Shown here piece by piece: positions 48,741 through 58,419 of a DNA stretch of 64,000 bases; the first letter of the stretch is position 1; each line of letters begins with the position of its first letter. Source of the DNA: Nitrospirota bacterium (GTDB lineage: Bacteria; Nitrospirota; JACRHL01); the NCBI GenBank assembly GCA_029858285.1, contig JAOUFN010000010.1, positions 1 through 64,000 on the forward strand, written 5' to 3'. The position numbers and the translations under genes are program-made. The notes beneath the pieces are model-generated. The model did no database searches, was not told the DNA's origin, and saw only the letters and a list, made by a program, of their open reading frames with translations.

Positions 48741-51700
48741 ATGCTGAAAATCATCATCGACTGGTGCCTCAAAAACCGCTTTCTGGTACTCATCGCCACT
48801 ACCCTGCTGGTGGCGGCTGGCCTCCTGGCGGTGCGTTCCACGCCGCTGGACGCCATCCCCGATCTGTCGGACGTGCAGGTCATCGTCTTCACCGAATACC
48901 CCGGGCAGGGGCCGCAGGTGGTGGAGGACCAGATCACCTACCCCCTCACCACCACCCTGCTGTCGGTGCCGGGGGCGGACGTGGTGCGCGGCTACTCGTT
49001 CTTCGGCCTGAGCTTCGTGTACATCATCTTTGCCGACGGCACCGACATGTACTGGGCGCGTTCCCGGGTGCTGGAGCTGCTCAACTTCGCCCGCGGGCGG
49101 CTGCCGGCGGGCGTCAACCCCTCCCTCGGCCCGGACGCCACCGGCGTCGGCTGGATTTACGAATACGCCCTGGTGGACCGCAGCGGCGGTCACGATCTGG
49201 CCCAGTTGCGCAGCATTCAGGACTGGTTTCTGCGCTACCCCCTGCAAACCGTGCCCGGTGTGGCGGAGGTGGCCTCGGTGGGGGGCTACGTCAAGCAGTA
49301 CCAGGTGGAGGTCAACCCCAACGCCCTGCTGGCCTACAACATCCCCCTGTCGCGGGTGCGGCAGGCCATCATGCAGTCCAACAACGACGTGGGCGGCGGC
49401 ACCATCGAGATGGGCGAAACCGAATACATGGTGCGCGGCCTGGGCTATATCCATTCCGTGGACGACCTGAAACCGATCCCGGTAGGGGTGGACGCACGCG
49501 GCACCCCGGTGCGTTTGCAGGATGTGGCGCAGATCAGCATCGGCCCGGAGATGCGCCGGGGCATCACCGAACTCGGCGGTAAGGGCGAAGTGGTCGGAGG
49601 CGTGGTGGTGATGCGCTACGGCGAAAACGCCCTGACCACCATCCGTCTGGTGCGGGCAAAGCTCGCCGAATTGTCGCGCAGCCTGCCGGAAGGGGTGGAG
49701 ATCGTCCCCGTGTACGACCGGGGCGACCTGATCGAACGCGCCGTACACACCCTCAGCGGCAAGCTGCTGGAGGAGTTTCTGGTCATTTCCCTGGTGTGCG
49801 TGCTGTTCCTGTTCCATGCCCGCTCCGCGCTGGTGGCCATCCTCACCCTGCCGCTGGGAATGCTGGCCGCCTTTCTGGTCATGCGCGCCCAGGGCATCAA
49901 CGCCAACATCATGAGTCTGGGGGGCATTGCCATTACCCTGGGGGCGATGGTGGACGGCGCCATCGTGCTGATCGAGAACGCCCACCGCCATCTGGCCGCC
50001 GCCACCGGCCCCGACGGCAGGCCAGCGGACGCCCGCACCCGCTGGGCGGCCATCACCCGCGCCAGCCACGAGGTGGGGCCGGCGCTGTTCTATTCCCTGC
50101 TCATCATCACCGTGAGTTTTTTGCCGGTGTTCACCCTGGAGGCCCAGGAGGGGCGGCTGTTCAAGCCCCTGGCGTTCACCAAAACCTACGCCATGGCGGC
50201 GGCGGCGGTGCTTTCCATCACCGTGGTGCCGCTGCTGATGGGCTTCTTCATCCGCGGCCGCATTCCGTCTGAGGGGGCCAACCCCCTCAACCGCTGGCTG
50301 CGGGCCGCGCACCGGCCCCTGCTGGGCATGGCCCTGCGCCACCGTACCGCCACACTGGTGGGGGCCGGGCTGCTGGTGGCCGCCACCGCCTGGCCGGTGC
50401 TGCACGTTGGCAGCGAGTTTATGCCGCCTCTGGACGAAGGCGACTTGCTGTACATGCCCACCACCTTCCCCGGTATCTCCGTCACCAAGGCCAAGGAGCT
50501 GTTGCAGCAAACCGACCGGGTGATCGCCACCTTCCCCGAGGTGGACACGGTATTTGGCAAGGTGGGCCGCGCCGAGAGCGCCACCGACCCCGCCATGCTG
50601 TCGATGCTGGAGACCACCATCCGCCTCAAACCCCGTGACCAGTGGCCCGATCCGCACAAGGACACCGCCGATCTGATCCGTGAACTGGACAGGTCGATTC
50701 GCTTCCCCGGCGTGGCCAACGCCTGGACCATGCCCATCAAGACCCGCATCGACATGCTCTCTACCGGCATCAAAACTCCGGTGGGGGTCAAAATCAGCGG
50801 CCCCAGCCTGATCGAACTGGAGCGTCTGGCTGGAGAGGTGGAACGGGCGCTCAAAAACGTGCCGGGGACGGTTTCGGCATTTGGCGACCGCGCCGTGGGC
50901 GGCAATTTTTTCGATTTCGTGATCCGCCGCGCCGAGGCAGCCCGCTACGGCCTGACCGTGGCCGACGTGCAGGACGTCATCAGCACCGCCGTGGGGGGCA
51001 TGACCATCACTAACACGGTAGAGGGGCTGGAGCGCTACCCGGTCAACCTGCGCTATCCGCGTGACCTGCGGGACGATCCGGAGCGGCTGGCGCGGGTGCT
51101 CATTCCCACCCCCAGCGGCGCGCAAATCCCCTTAAGTCAGGTGGCCGACGTGCGCATGGCGCGCGGACCCGCCAGCATCAAGAGCGAAGGGGCGCGTCCC
51201 AACGCCTGGGTGTATGTGGACATCGACACCTCCGATATCGGCGGCTACGTCGCCCGCGCCCGGGAGGCGGTGAACGCCTCCGTGACCCTGCCCCCCGGCT
51301 ACGCGCTGGTGTGGTCCGGGCAGTTCGAATACATGCAGCGCGCCGCCGAGCGCCTCAAACTGGTGGTGCCTTTGACCTTGCTGCTGATCTTCCTGCTGTT
51401 GTATTTCCATTTCCGCAACCCGGTCGAGCCGCTGGTGGTGATGCTGTGCGTGCCGTTTGCAATGGTGGGGGGCATGTGGCTGGTGTACCTGCTGGGCTAC
51501 AACCTGTCGGTGGCGGTGGCGGTGGGGTTCATCGCCCTGTCCGGGGTGGCGTCGGAGATCGGCGTGCTGGTGCTCACCTTCATCGACCACGAGGTGCAGC
51601 GCCTGCGGGAAGAGAAACGGGCAGAGGCGCGATCCGCAGGCGGCGACGAGCGGCTGTCGGCGCAACAAATCCTGGACGCGGCCCACGCGGGTACCGCGCA

Positions 51701-51941
51701 CCGCCTGCGCCCGATTGCCATGACCGCCGTGGCGGTGACCGCCGGTTTGGTGCCCATCATGTGGGGCGGCGGCAGCGGCGCCGACGTGATGCGCCGCATT
51801 GCCGCGCCGATGATCGGCGGCATGGTGACCACCACGCTGCTGTGTCTGGTGGTGCTGCCGGTGGTCTACGCCCGCGTGCTCACCTGGCGCGAGGGGCGGG
51901 GGGCCGCACCGGGGCAGGGACCCGGACAGGAGTCCGGCTAG
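48741..51941 (+). CDS. CusA/CzcA family heavy-metal efflux RND transporter
   Basis: 1066 aa; MLKIIIDWCLKNRFLVLIATTLLVAAGLLAVRSTPLDAIPDLSDVQVIVFTEYPGQGPQVVEDQITYPL; GMLAAFLVMRAQGINANIMSLGGIAITLGAMVDGAIVLIENAH; MWGGGSGADVMRRIAAPMIGGMVTTTLL. Confidence 0.97.
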   Translation: MLKIIIDWCLKNRFLVLIATTLLVAAGLLAVRSTPLDAIPDLSDVQVIVFTEYPGQGPQVVEDQITYPLTTTLLSVPGADVVRGYSFFGLSFVYIIFADGTDMYWARSRVLELLNFARGRLPAGVNPSLGPDATGVGWIYEYALVDRSGGHDLAQLRSIQDWFLRYPLQTVPGVAEVASVGGYVKQYQVEVNPNALLAYNIPLSRVRQAIMQSNNDVGGGTIEMGETEYMVRGLGYIHSVDDLKPIPVGVDARGTPVRLQDVAQISIGPEMRRGITELGGKGEVVGGVVVMRYGENALTTIRLVRAKLAELSRSLPEGVEIVPVYDRGDLIERAVHTLSGKLLEEFLVISLVCVLFLFHARSALVAILTLPLGMLAAFLVMRAQGINANIMSLGGIAITLGAMVDGAIVLIENAHRHLAAATGPDGRPADARTRWAAITRASHEVGPALFYSLLIITVSFLPVFTLEAQEGRLFKPLAFTKTYAMAAAAVLSITVVPLLMGFFIRGRIPSEGANPLNRWLRAAHRPLLGMALRHRTATLVGAGLLVAATAWPVLHVGSEFMPPLDEGDLLYMPTTFPGISVTKAKELLQQTDRVIATFPEVDTVFGKVGRAESATDPAMLSMLETTIRLKPRDQWPDPHKDTADLIRELDRSIRFPGVANAWTMPIKTRIDMLSTGIKTPVGVKISGPSLIELERLAGEVERALKNVPGTVSAFGDRAVGGNFFDFVIRRAEAARYGLTVADVQDVISTAVGGMTITNTVEGLERYPVNLRYPRDLRDDPERLARVLIPTPSGAQIPLSQVADVRMARGPASIKSEGARPNAWVYVDIDTSDIGGYVARAREAVNASVTLPPGYALVWSGQFEYMQRAAERLKLVVPLTLLLIFLLLYFHFRNPVEPLVVMLCVPFAMVGGMWLVYLLGYNLSVAVAVGFIALSGVASEIGVLVLTFIDHEVQRLREEKRAEARSAGGDERLSAQQILDAAHAGTAHRLRPIAMTAVAVTAGLVPIMWGGGSGADVMRRIAAPMIGGMVTTTLLCLVVLPVVYARVLTWREGRGAAPGQGPGQESG

Positions 51942-53056
51942 GGGGGAGGAACGGCCGACAGATCCCGGTCGAGGTCGTAGGCGCGCACATGGGCCACCCA
52001 TGCGTCGAGCCGGGTGCGGTAATTCTCCGGCGTCAGACGATAGCTCCCCTGGCGCACCTCGTGCAGGATACGGTGGCTCACCGCCACCGAGTAGTGGGAG
52101 GTGTCTTTGTAGTTGTCCAGGTTGTCGGCCACGCCGGCAAAATCGCCAAAGAAGTGCAAGGTGACGTTGGGTTCCCGGAGCAGCTTTGTAACCAGGCTCT
52201 CCAGGATCGCCACAGATGTGGAAAATGTCCCCGGCGAGAGTCTTGCCATCAGCGCGTGGTGCAGGGTGGAAAATGGTGGCACGAAGATGTCGAAGCGCAC
52301 CTCCGGATGGGCGCGTATCACCAGCAGCACATTGCGGTCAATATTGTCCGCCGCCGTCACCAGCAACCTGGGGTCCGTACCTGCATCGGGTGCGGTTGCG
52401 CCGGGGATGGCAGCGAGCGCGGTGTCCCCGGCAATTTCCCGCAGCACCTTTGCCCTTCCCGGCCGGTACCTGGGATTGCGGTACCAGGCCATCATGTTTT
52501 CCAGATTGAGGCGGCTGTGTCCCGGCGACAGCAGCTTGGCCACCGCCGTCTGCACCACGCTGAGGTTGTAGACGTACTGCACGTCGTTGAACGGGTTGTC
52601 GTCGTAGAAGAAATACGGATAACCGGCGGCGCGGGTCTCCACCGACATCATCGTTTCCCGGTCGTCGATGCCCCACAGCACCCGCTGCACCTGGCCGGTA
52701 CGCAAGGCCACATCCAGCACCTGGCGGACTTCAAACAGGGTGCCACCGCTGATGGACAGGTTGATGACCTTTCCGCCCAGCACGCTGGCGGTGGGGGAAC
52801 GGGTGAAATTTTGTGCCAGCGAGGTGCCCACCGCCACCGTGTCGTAGTCCTGATGGCGCGCCAGCCCCGGCATGATGTAGCGCTCGTCTCCCATAATCCA
52901 CTCCGAGGCCCGCCAGTTCTGCAGCGGGTCGGTCCACAGGACCAGTGCGGCAACGGCCACAGGAAGAACCCCCAGCGCGGCGCACAGGAACCACAGGACA
53001 AAGCGACGCGGGCGGATGGGGGCGGGATGGAAGAAGTGCGACACGTCAGAAACCAA
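51938..53056 (-). CDS. AlgJ/SGNH-like exported protein, putative O-acetylation partner of the adjacent MBOAT
   Basis: 372 aa; one N-terminal TM; DTVAVGTSLAQNFTRSPTASVLGGKVINLSISGGTLFEVRQVL; overlaps the MBOAT gene. Confidence 0.6.
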   Translation of the reverse strand: MVSDVSHFFHPAPIRPRRFVLWFLCAALGVLPVAVAALVLWTDPLQNWRASEWIMGDERYIMPGLARHQDYDTVAVGTSLAQNFTRSPTASVLGGKVINLSISGGTLFEVRQVLDVALRTGQVQRVLWGIDDRETMMSVETRAAGYPYFFYDDNPFNDVQYVYNLSVVQTAVAKLLSPGHSRLNLENMMAWYRNPRYRPGRAKVLREIAGDTALAAIPGATAPDAGTDPRLLVTAADNIDRNVLLVIRAHPEVRFDIFVPPFSTLHHALMARLSPGTFSTSVAILESLVTKLLREPNVTLHFFGDFAGVADNLDNYKDTSHYSVAVSHRILHEVRQGSYRLTPENYRTRLDAWVAHVRAYDLDRDLSAVPPP

Positions 53057-54563
53057 AATAGATGAACTCGGTAACGCGGTTGCGGTCCATTACCACATAG
53101 AGGGCAATGGCCCCCAGCGCCAGTCCCCAGCCCCAGGCCCCGCGCAGGGTGGGGCGGAAGCGGGCTGCGATGGCGTGGGAGTTGGGCGCCACGGCACAGG
53201 CAAGGGTGGATGCCAGCAGCAGGACCAGCATGACGTAGGGGGCCGCCGCCACTCCCAAATCGGTCAAGGTGGTTCCGGGCCGGTGCATCAACAACCCGAC
53301 CAGCTTGCCCAGGTTCTGCATCACCTCCGGGGTCGGCCCCAGGTGCGCGAGAGCGCCGGACGGGTATAAGCCGCCCAGTGGCGCGCCCATGCCGAACATG
53401 GCCTTGATCACCCGAGTGGCGTCGGCCCACTCTTTGGCGCGAAAGAACACCCAGGCAAAGTTCACGAACAGGAACGTCACCAGCCACGCCGCCACCACCG
53501 GCAACCGACCGCCCAGCCGCGTCCACACCCGATGTACGGTGGACGCCAGCCCGTGCAGGAATCCCCAGAACACGAAAGTCCACCCGGCCCCATGCCACAG
53601 ACCACCGAGCAGAAAAACGACCATCAGGTTGCCCAGTGCGCGGGGCTCGCCCTTGCGGTTGCCCCCCAGCGGCACATACAGATAATCGCGCAAAAAGCGG
53701 CTCAGGGTCATGTGCCAGCGGCGCCAGAAATCCTGGATCGACACTGCCTTGTAGGGGCTGTCGAAGTTGATCGGCAGACGGATGTTGAACAGCAGCGCCG
53801 CGCCCAGTGCCATGTCCATGTAGCCGGAAAAATCGAAATAGAGCTGCATCGAATAGCACAGGGAGGTGACCCACCCCTCGACGATGTTCAGCTCGGGGGC
53901 CTTGTCGAAACCGCTGGTGGCCCACACCGCGAGGGTATCGGCAATAATCACCTTTTTGGCCAGACCGATGGTGAAGATCACCCCGCCATGGGCAATGTTG
54001 CGCCAGTGAACGGTCATGTTCCGCAGGCGGGCGAACTGGGTCATCATCTCCGTGTGGTGCACGATGGGGCCGGAGACGAGTTGGGGAAAAAAGGTCACGA
54101 ACAGGCAGTAGTCCAGAAAATGCCGTTCCCGGGCCAGACCGCGCCGGGTGTCCACCAGATAGGCGATCTGCTGAAAGGTGAAAAAACTGATGCCCAGGGG
54201 CAGGGCCAGGTGCCACGCGGCAATGTGGGTTCCGGTGGCCAGATTGATGTTGGCGATGGCCCAGTCGGTATATTTGAACCAGGCCAGACCGGCCAGATTG
54301 CCCAGGATGCCGAAGGCCAGCAAGCGGGTGCCGTTCCCTCCGTCACCCCCGCGCTTGAGGGAGGATCCGACGGCGTAATTGAACAGGATGGAGACCAGAA
54401 TGACCGGCAGGAATTCGACGCGCCCCCAACTGTAGAAAAACAGCGAGCAGAACACCAGCCAGGCCTGTGCGGCCACGGTCAATCGCCTCCGCGCCAGCCA
54501 GAAATAGCCGACGACCGCCAACGGCAAAAAAGCGAAGATGTATTCGTAGGAAAAAAATAGCAT
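53046..54563 (-). CDS. MBOAT family O-acyltransferase (AlgI-like)
   Basis: MLFFSYEYIFAFLPLAVVGYFWLARR; GISFFTFQQIAYLVDTRRG; SGYMDMALGAALLFNIRLPINFDSPYKAVSIQDFWRRWHMTLSRFLRDYLYVPLGGNRKGEPRALGNLMVVFLLGGLWHGAGWTFVFWG. Confidence 0.95.
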   Translation of the reverse strand: MLFFSYEYIFAFLPLAVVGYFWLARRRLTVAAQAWLVFCSLFFYSWGRVEFLPVILVSILFNYAVGSSLKRGGDGGNGTRLLAFGILGNLAGLAWFKYTDWAIANINLATGTHIAAWHLALPLGISFFTFQQIAYLVDTRRGLARERHFLDYCLFVTFFPQLVSGPIVHHTEMMTQFARLRNMTVHWRNIAHGGVIFTIGLAKKVIIADTLAVWATSGFDKAPELNIVEGWVTSLCYSMQLYFDFSGYMDMALGAALLFNIRLPINFDSPYKAVSIQDFWRRWHMTLSRFLRDYLYVPLGGNRKGEPRALGNLMVVFLLGGLWHGAGWTFVFWGFLHGLASTVHRVWTRLGGRLPVVAAWLVTFLFVNFAWVFFRAKEWADATRVIKAMFGMGAPLGGLYPSGALAHLGPTPEVMQNLGKLVGLLMHRPGTTLTDLGVAAAPYVMLVLLLASTLACAVAPNSHAIAARFRPTLRGAWGWGLALGAIALYVVMDRNRVTEFIYFGF

Positions 54564-54750
54564 ACCGCCACAGCACACACGCCGCCGGGGGGCGATTTTG
54601 GGGTCCAGCCCGGACCGTGAACCTGTCCCCGGTCAGGATATCACGGTCGGGTCGGAAATTTGACGGATGTGGTGGAGGCGACGCGGACGTGCAGCACGGG
54701 TGTGAGCCTTGCGCTTGAGCAGTGGCGCCGCGTGCCTTATCATCGCGCCC

Positions 54751-55290
54751 ATGGCTTCATCCATGGTGTCCCCCAAGGCAAAGGCGGTGTTTGCGCGCTA
54801 CCTGCAGGCGAATCGTCTGCGCGGCTCGCAGCAGCGCGACCTGATCCTCGACGCGTTTCTGTCCATGCCGCCCCACCTCACCGCCGAGGAGTTGCATCGC
54901 AAGGTGGCGCATCAGGACGGCGGCATCGGCCTGTCCACGGTGTACCGCACCCTCAGGCTGTTCTGCGACGCGGGGCTGGCCAAGCAGCGCCATTTTCAGG
55001 AGGGGAAAAGCTGTTTTGAACAGGCCGTGGGTGCCCACCACCACGATCATTTGATCTGCGACACCTGCGGCGCCATCGTCGAGTTTGAATGTCAGGAAAT
55101 TGAGGACCTGCAAGAGCAGATCGCCCGGCGCCACGGCTATCGGCTCACCCACCACCGGCTGGAACTGTTTGGCCGCTGCGCCGGTTGCGGCGACGGCGCG
55201 GACGGGGCGGGCAGGGGAGGCAGACGTCCCGTTGCCGCCAGGGCTTCCGGTAAACCTTCCACCAGACTTTCCGGAAAACCCGCCAAATAA
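54751..55290 (+). CDS. fur: Fur family transcriptional regulator
   Basis: MASSMVSPKAKAVFARYLQANRLRGSQQRDLILDAFLSMPPHLTAEELHRKV; GLSTVYRTLRLFCDAGLAKQRHF; HHHDHLICDTCGAIVEFECQEIE. Confidence 0.93.
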   Translation: MASSMVSPKAKAVFARYLQANRLRGSQQRDLILDAFLSMPPHLTAEELHRKVAHQDGGIGLSTVYRTLRLFCDAGLAKQRHFQEGKSCFEQAVGAHHHDHLICDTCGAIVEFECQEIEDLQEQIARRHGYRLTHHRLELFGRCAGCGDGADGAGRGGRRPVAARASGKPSTRLSGKPAK

Positions 55291-55303
55291 TTCCGTCCGC
55301 AGG
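55244..55303. repeat. Degenerate 12-nt period array across the fur 3' end and stop codon
   Basis: CTTCCGGTAAAC / CTTCCACCAGAC / TTTCCGGAAAAC / CCGCCAAATAAT / TCCGTCCGCAGG; encodes SGKPSTRLSGKPAK-stop. Confidence 0.65.
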
Positions 55304-55338
55304 CCTGCCGCCAGGGGGGTATCCCAAAAACCGCCCGG

Positions 55339-55653
55339 TCAACCCAATGCGGAAAGGGCCTCTTGCAACTCCGCTCCGGCATGGCTGTTGCCGGTGCGGG
55401 CGGCGGCTTCCAGGCCGGTCCGGTACAGTTGCCGCGCCTCGTCCATCCGCCCCGCCTTCTCCAGGGTCTTGCCGCCGTGGTAATAGGCGGACACGTAATC
55501 GGGGTCGCGCCGCACCACCTCGGTGAATTCGGCAATGGCGTTGTCCAGCGCGCCCAGCTTCAGGTGCTCCTGGGCGATTACATAGCGGGCAAAGCTGTTG
55601 TTGGGGTCCTTGTCCAGAAAAACCTGGTACTGGGCGATGCGGCTGGCGGTCAT
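55339..55653 (-). CDS. Small tetratricopeptide repeat protein
   Basis: 104 aa; [66 protein letters not shown]. Confidence 0.85.
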   Translation of the reverse strand: MTASRIAQYQVFLDKDPNNSFARYVIAQEHLKLGALDNAIAEFTEVVRRDPDYVSAYYHGGKTLEKAGRMDEARQLYRTGLEAAARTGNSHAGAELQEALSALG

Positions 55654-55806
55654 GGGCTTCCTTCAATGTCGGTGCTGCCGGGCGCGGAAGGCGCCTTCCT
55701 GTCCGCCATTCTCGCCCGCTTCCCGGCGCTGCACAACCCCTGCGGAGCGTTTGACGGAACCCGGTCCGCCCCCTATCATTACTCTCCTTTCACAAGCGGA
55801 GCGCGC

Positions 55807-56838
55807 ATGAGCGAACTGAGTTACAGGGATGCGGGGGTGGACATCGATGCGGGCAACCGGCTGGTGGAACGCATCAAGCCCATGGCCCGCTCCACCGCCA
55901 TCCCCGGCGTGTTGGGGGGGCTGGGCGGTTTTGGCGGCCTGTTTGCCCCCGACCTGGGCGGCATGACCGAGCCGGTGCTGGTCTCCGGCACCGATGGCGT
56001 TGGCACCAAGCTCAAAATTGCCTTTGGTCTGAACCGCCACGACACCGTGGGCATCGACCTGGTGGCCATGTCGGTGAACGACATCGTGGTCACCGGCGCG
56101 CGCCCGCTGTTCTTCCTCGATTACTTCGCCACCGGCCGCCTGAGCGTGGACGACGCCGCCCAGGTGGTGTCGGGCATCGCCGAGGGGTGCCGTCAGGCGG
56201 GGTGCGCCCTGCTGGGGGGCGAGACCGCCGAGATGCCCGGTTTTTACGCCGACGGCGAATACGATCTGGCCGGTTTTGCGGTGGGCATCGTGGATCGCCC
56301 CCGCATCATTGACGGCAGCCGCGTGGCGGCGGGGGACGCCGTGATCGGCATGGCCTCCTCCGGCCTGCACAGCAACGGCTTTTCCCTGGCCCGAAAGGTA
56401 TTTTTCGAGCGTGGCGGCTTGACGCTCGCCGACCCCTTGAAGGAGTGCGGCAAGAGTGTGGGCGAGGCGTTGCTCACGCCGACCCGCATTTATGTGCGCC
56501 AGGTGCTGGACCTGATCGCCCGCTTCGACGTGCGTGCCCTGGCCCACATCACCGGCGGCGGGTTGACCGAAAACCTGCCCCGGGTGTTCCCCAAGGGGTG
56601 CGGTGCGCGGCTGAACGCGGCCAGTTGGGAAATTCCCCCGGTGTTCACCGCCCTGGAGCGGCTGGGCAACGTGGCCCGTCCGGAAATGCTGCGTACCTTC
56701 AATATGGGCATCGGCATGTGCGTGGTGGTGCCCGCCGGGCAGGCGGCAGACGTGGTCACCGCCTTGGGCGCGGCCGGAGAGCGCGCCTGGGTGATTGGAG
56801 AAATTGTCGCCGGAGACGGCGTGGTGACCTATGCCTGA
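55807..56838 (+). CDS. purM: Phosphoribosylformylglycinamidine cyclo-ligase
   Basis: [71 protein letters not shown]. Confidence 0.97.
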   Translation: MSELSYRDAGVDIDAGNRLVERIKPMARSTAIPGVLGGLGGFGGLFAPDLGGMTEPVLVSGTDGVGTKLKIAFGLNRHDTVGIDLVAMSVNDIVVTGARPLFFLDYFATGRLSVDDAAQVVSGIAEGCRQAGCALLGGETAEMPGFYADGEYDLAGFAVGIVDRPRIIDGSRVAAGDAVIGMASSGLHSNGFSLARKVFFERGGLTLADPLKECGKSVGEALLTPTRIYVRQVLDLIARFDVRALAHITGGGLTENLPRVFPKGCGARLNAASWEIPPVFTALERLGNVARPEMLRTFNMGIGMCVVVPAGQAADVVTALGAAGERAWVIGEIVAGDGVVTYA

Positions 56839-57460
56839 GCAGGACGGTTGCGTGATCGGCATCCTGGCCAGTGGCCGGGGTTCCAACATGGCTGCGCTGC
56901 TGGAGGCCTGCGCCAGCGGCGAGATTCCGGCGCGGGTGGCGGTGGTACTGTCGGACCGGGAGCAGGCGGGGGCGCTGGAGACCGCCCGCCGTATGGGGGT
57001 GGATGCCGTTCACCTGAATCCGCGCCAGCACGGCAGCCGCGAGGGGTACGACCGGGCGCTGGTGGCCGAATTGCGGCAACGCGGGGTGAATCTGGTGTGT
57101 CTGGCGGGCTACATGAAGCTGGTCACCCGTGAATTTCTGGCCCCTTACGCGGGTCGCGTGCTCAATATCCACCCTTCGCTGCTGCCGTCGTTCCCGGGTC
57201 TGGACGCCCAACAGCAGGCCTTCGACTATGGGGTGAAGGTGGCGGGCTGCACGGTGCACCTGGTGGAACTGGCCATGGATTCCGGCCCTGTGGTGATGCA
57301 GGCGGCGGTGCCGGTGATGGACGACGACACGGCGCAATCACTTTCGGCGCGCATCCTGGAGCAGGAGCACCGTATCTATGTGGAGGCGGTGTGCGCCTTC
57401 GCCGAGGAGCGGGTGCGGGTGGAAGGGCGGCGGATTTTCATCCGCGCGCCCAGGAAATAA
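56831..57460 (+). CDS. purN: Phosphoribosylglycinamide formyltransferase
   Basis: [57 protein letters not shown]. Confidence 0.97.
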   Translation: MPEQDGCVIGILASGRGSNMAALLEACASGEIPARVAVVLSDREQAGALETARRMGVDAVHLNPRQHGSREGYDRALVAELRQRGVNLVCLAGYMKLVTREFLAPYAGRVLNIHPSLLPSFPGLDAQQQAFDYGVKVAGCTVHLVELAMDSGPVVMQAAVPVMDDDTAQSLSARILEQEHRIYVEAVCAFAEERVRVEGRRIFIRAPRK

Positions 57461-57584
57461 CCGACCGGCGGATGTTCCTCCGCCGTCTCCAGACAGCCGA
57501 CCGGTCGCCCGCCGCCACGGGCCATCCGTTCCGAGATATATCCAGACGTTAAGGTCGAGTGCAGTTCCGCCGAAAAGGGAAACT

Positions 57585-58376
57585 GTGAAGTGCCCGAACT
57601 GCAATATGTCCCAACCGGACGGCCCCGCCTGCGTACGCTGCCAGGCCCCCATGGGCCGCCTGGCGGAGGAAGTGCGGCGCGCCTCCGGAGAACAGTCGCC
57701 TTCGGAACATCGGAGCCGGGGGCTGGCATCCTCCTCGCATCTTGCCGACGTGAGTACTCCACCGGCTGCGCCCGCCGCCCTGGAACTGGAGCCCACTCCG
57801 GAGCCACCGGCACCCGCCGAGGCTGCGCCGGTGGCCGAAACACCGCCCCCCGCGCCTGCGGCTCCAGCCCCGACGGAACCTGTGCACGCAGAGTCAGAAG
57901 AGTTCAAGGGAGAATTATTCAGCCGCAAGGCCGCTCTCCAGGCGGAAGAGAAAACTCCGGCCACCCCGCCGGTGGCGGAAAAGAGCCCCCCGCCCGCGAC
58001 CGCCCCCGTGCGTTCCACCGCGACCCCCAAACCAGCCGCCCCGGCGGTGCACAAAAAAATTTCCCCGGAGGGGGTGGTGATCACCATGGCCCCCGGCATT
58101 CCGGGCCGCCACGGTCACGAGGTTCTGGGGGTGGTGTCGGCCCAGTCGCTGGTCTACCTGTCGCCGGAAACCCTGCCCCGGGCCAGTGGCCCCATGGCCG
58201 GTAGCGGCGCGGGCGACGCCATCGATAACGCCTTCAATGCCGCCCTCGGCGAACTGCGCAAGCGCGCCACAGCGCTCGGCGCCGATGCGGTGATCTCGGT
58301 CAGTGTCGCCTATTGTCCGGGGGTGGGCGGGGGACTGCTGGTGGCGGTCACCGGCACCGCCGTACACCTGACCTGA
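57585..58376 (+). CDS. Zinc-ribbon protein with C-terminal YbjQ-like domain
   Basis: GTG start; VKCPNCNMSQPDGPACVRCQAPMG; Pro/Ala-rich linker; C-terminal GHEVLGVVSAQSLVYL...IDNAFNAALGELRKRATALGADAVISVSVAYCP. Confidence 0.65.
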   Translation: MKCPNCNMSQPDGPACVRCQAPMGRLAEEVRRASGEQSPSEHRSRGLASSSHLADVSTPPAAPAALELEPTPEPPAPAEAAPVAETPPPAPAAPAPTEPVHAESEEFKGELFSRKAALQAEEKTPATPPVAEKSPPPATAPVRSTATPKPAAPAVHKKISPEGVVITMAPGIPGRHGHEVLGVVSAQSLVYLSPETLPRASGPMAGSGAGDAIDNAFNAALGELRKRATALGADAVISVSVAYCPGVGGGLLVAVTGTAVHLT

Positions 58377-58419
58377 TCTGCTCCAGCCCGGTCCCTCCCG
58401 CCCGATCAACCTGTCCGGC

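Noticed and set aside
47823-51125. 1100 aa minus-strand ORF opposite cusB/cusA
   Set aside because: Antisense shadow ORF of high-GC codon bias; composition (His, Gln, Gly, Val-rich) matches other shadows, while the plus strand encodes obvious RND proteins.
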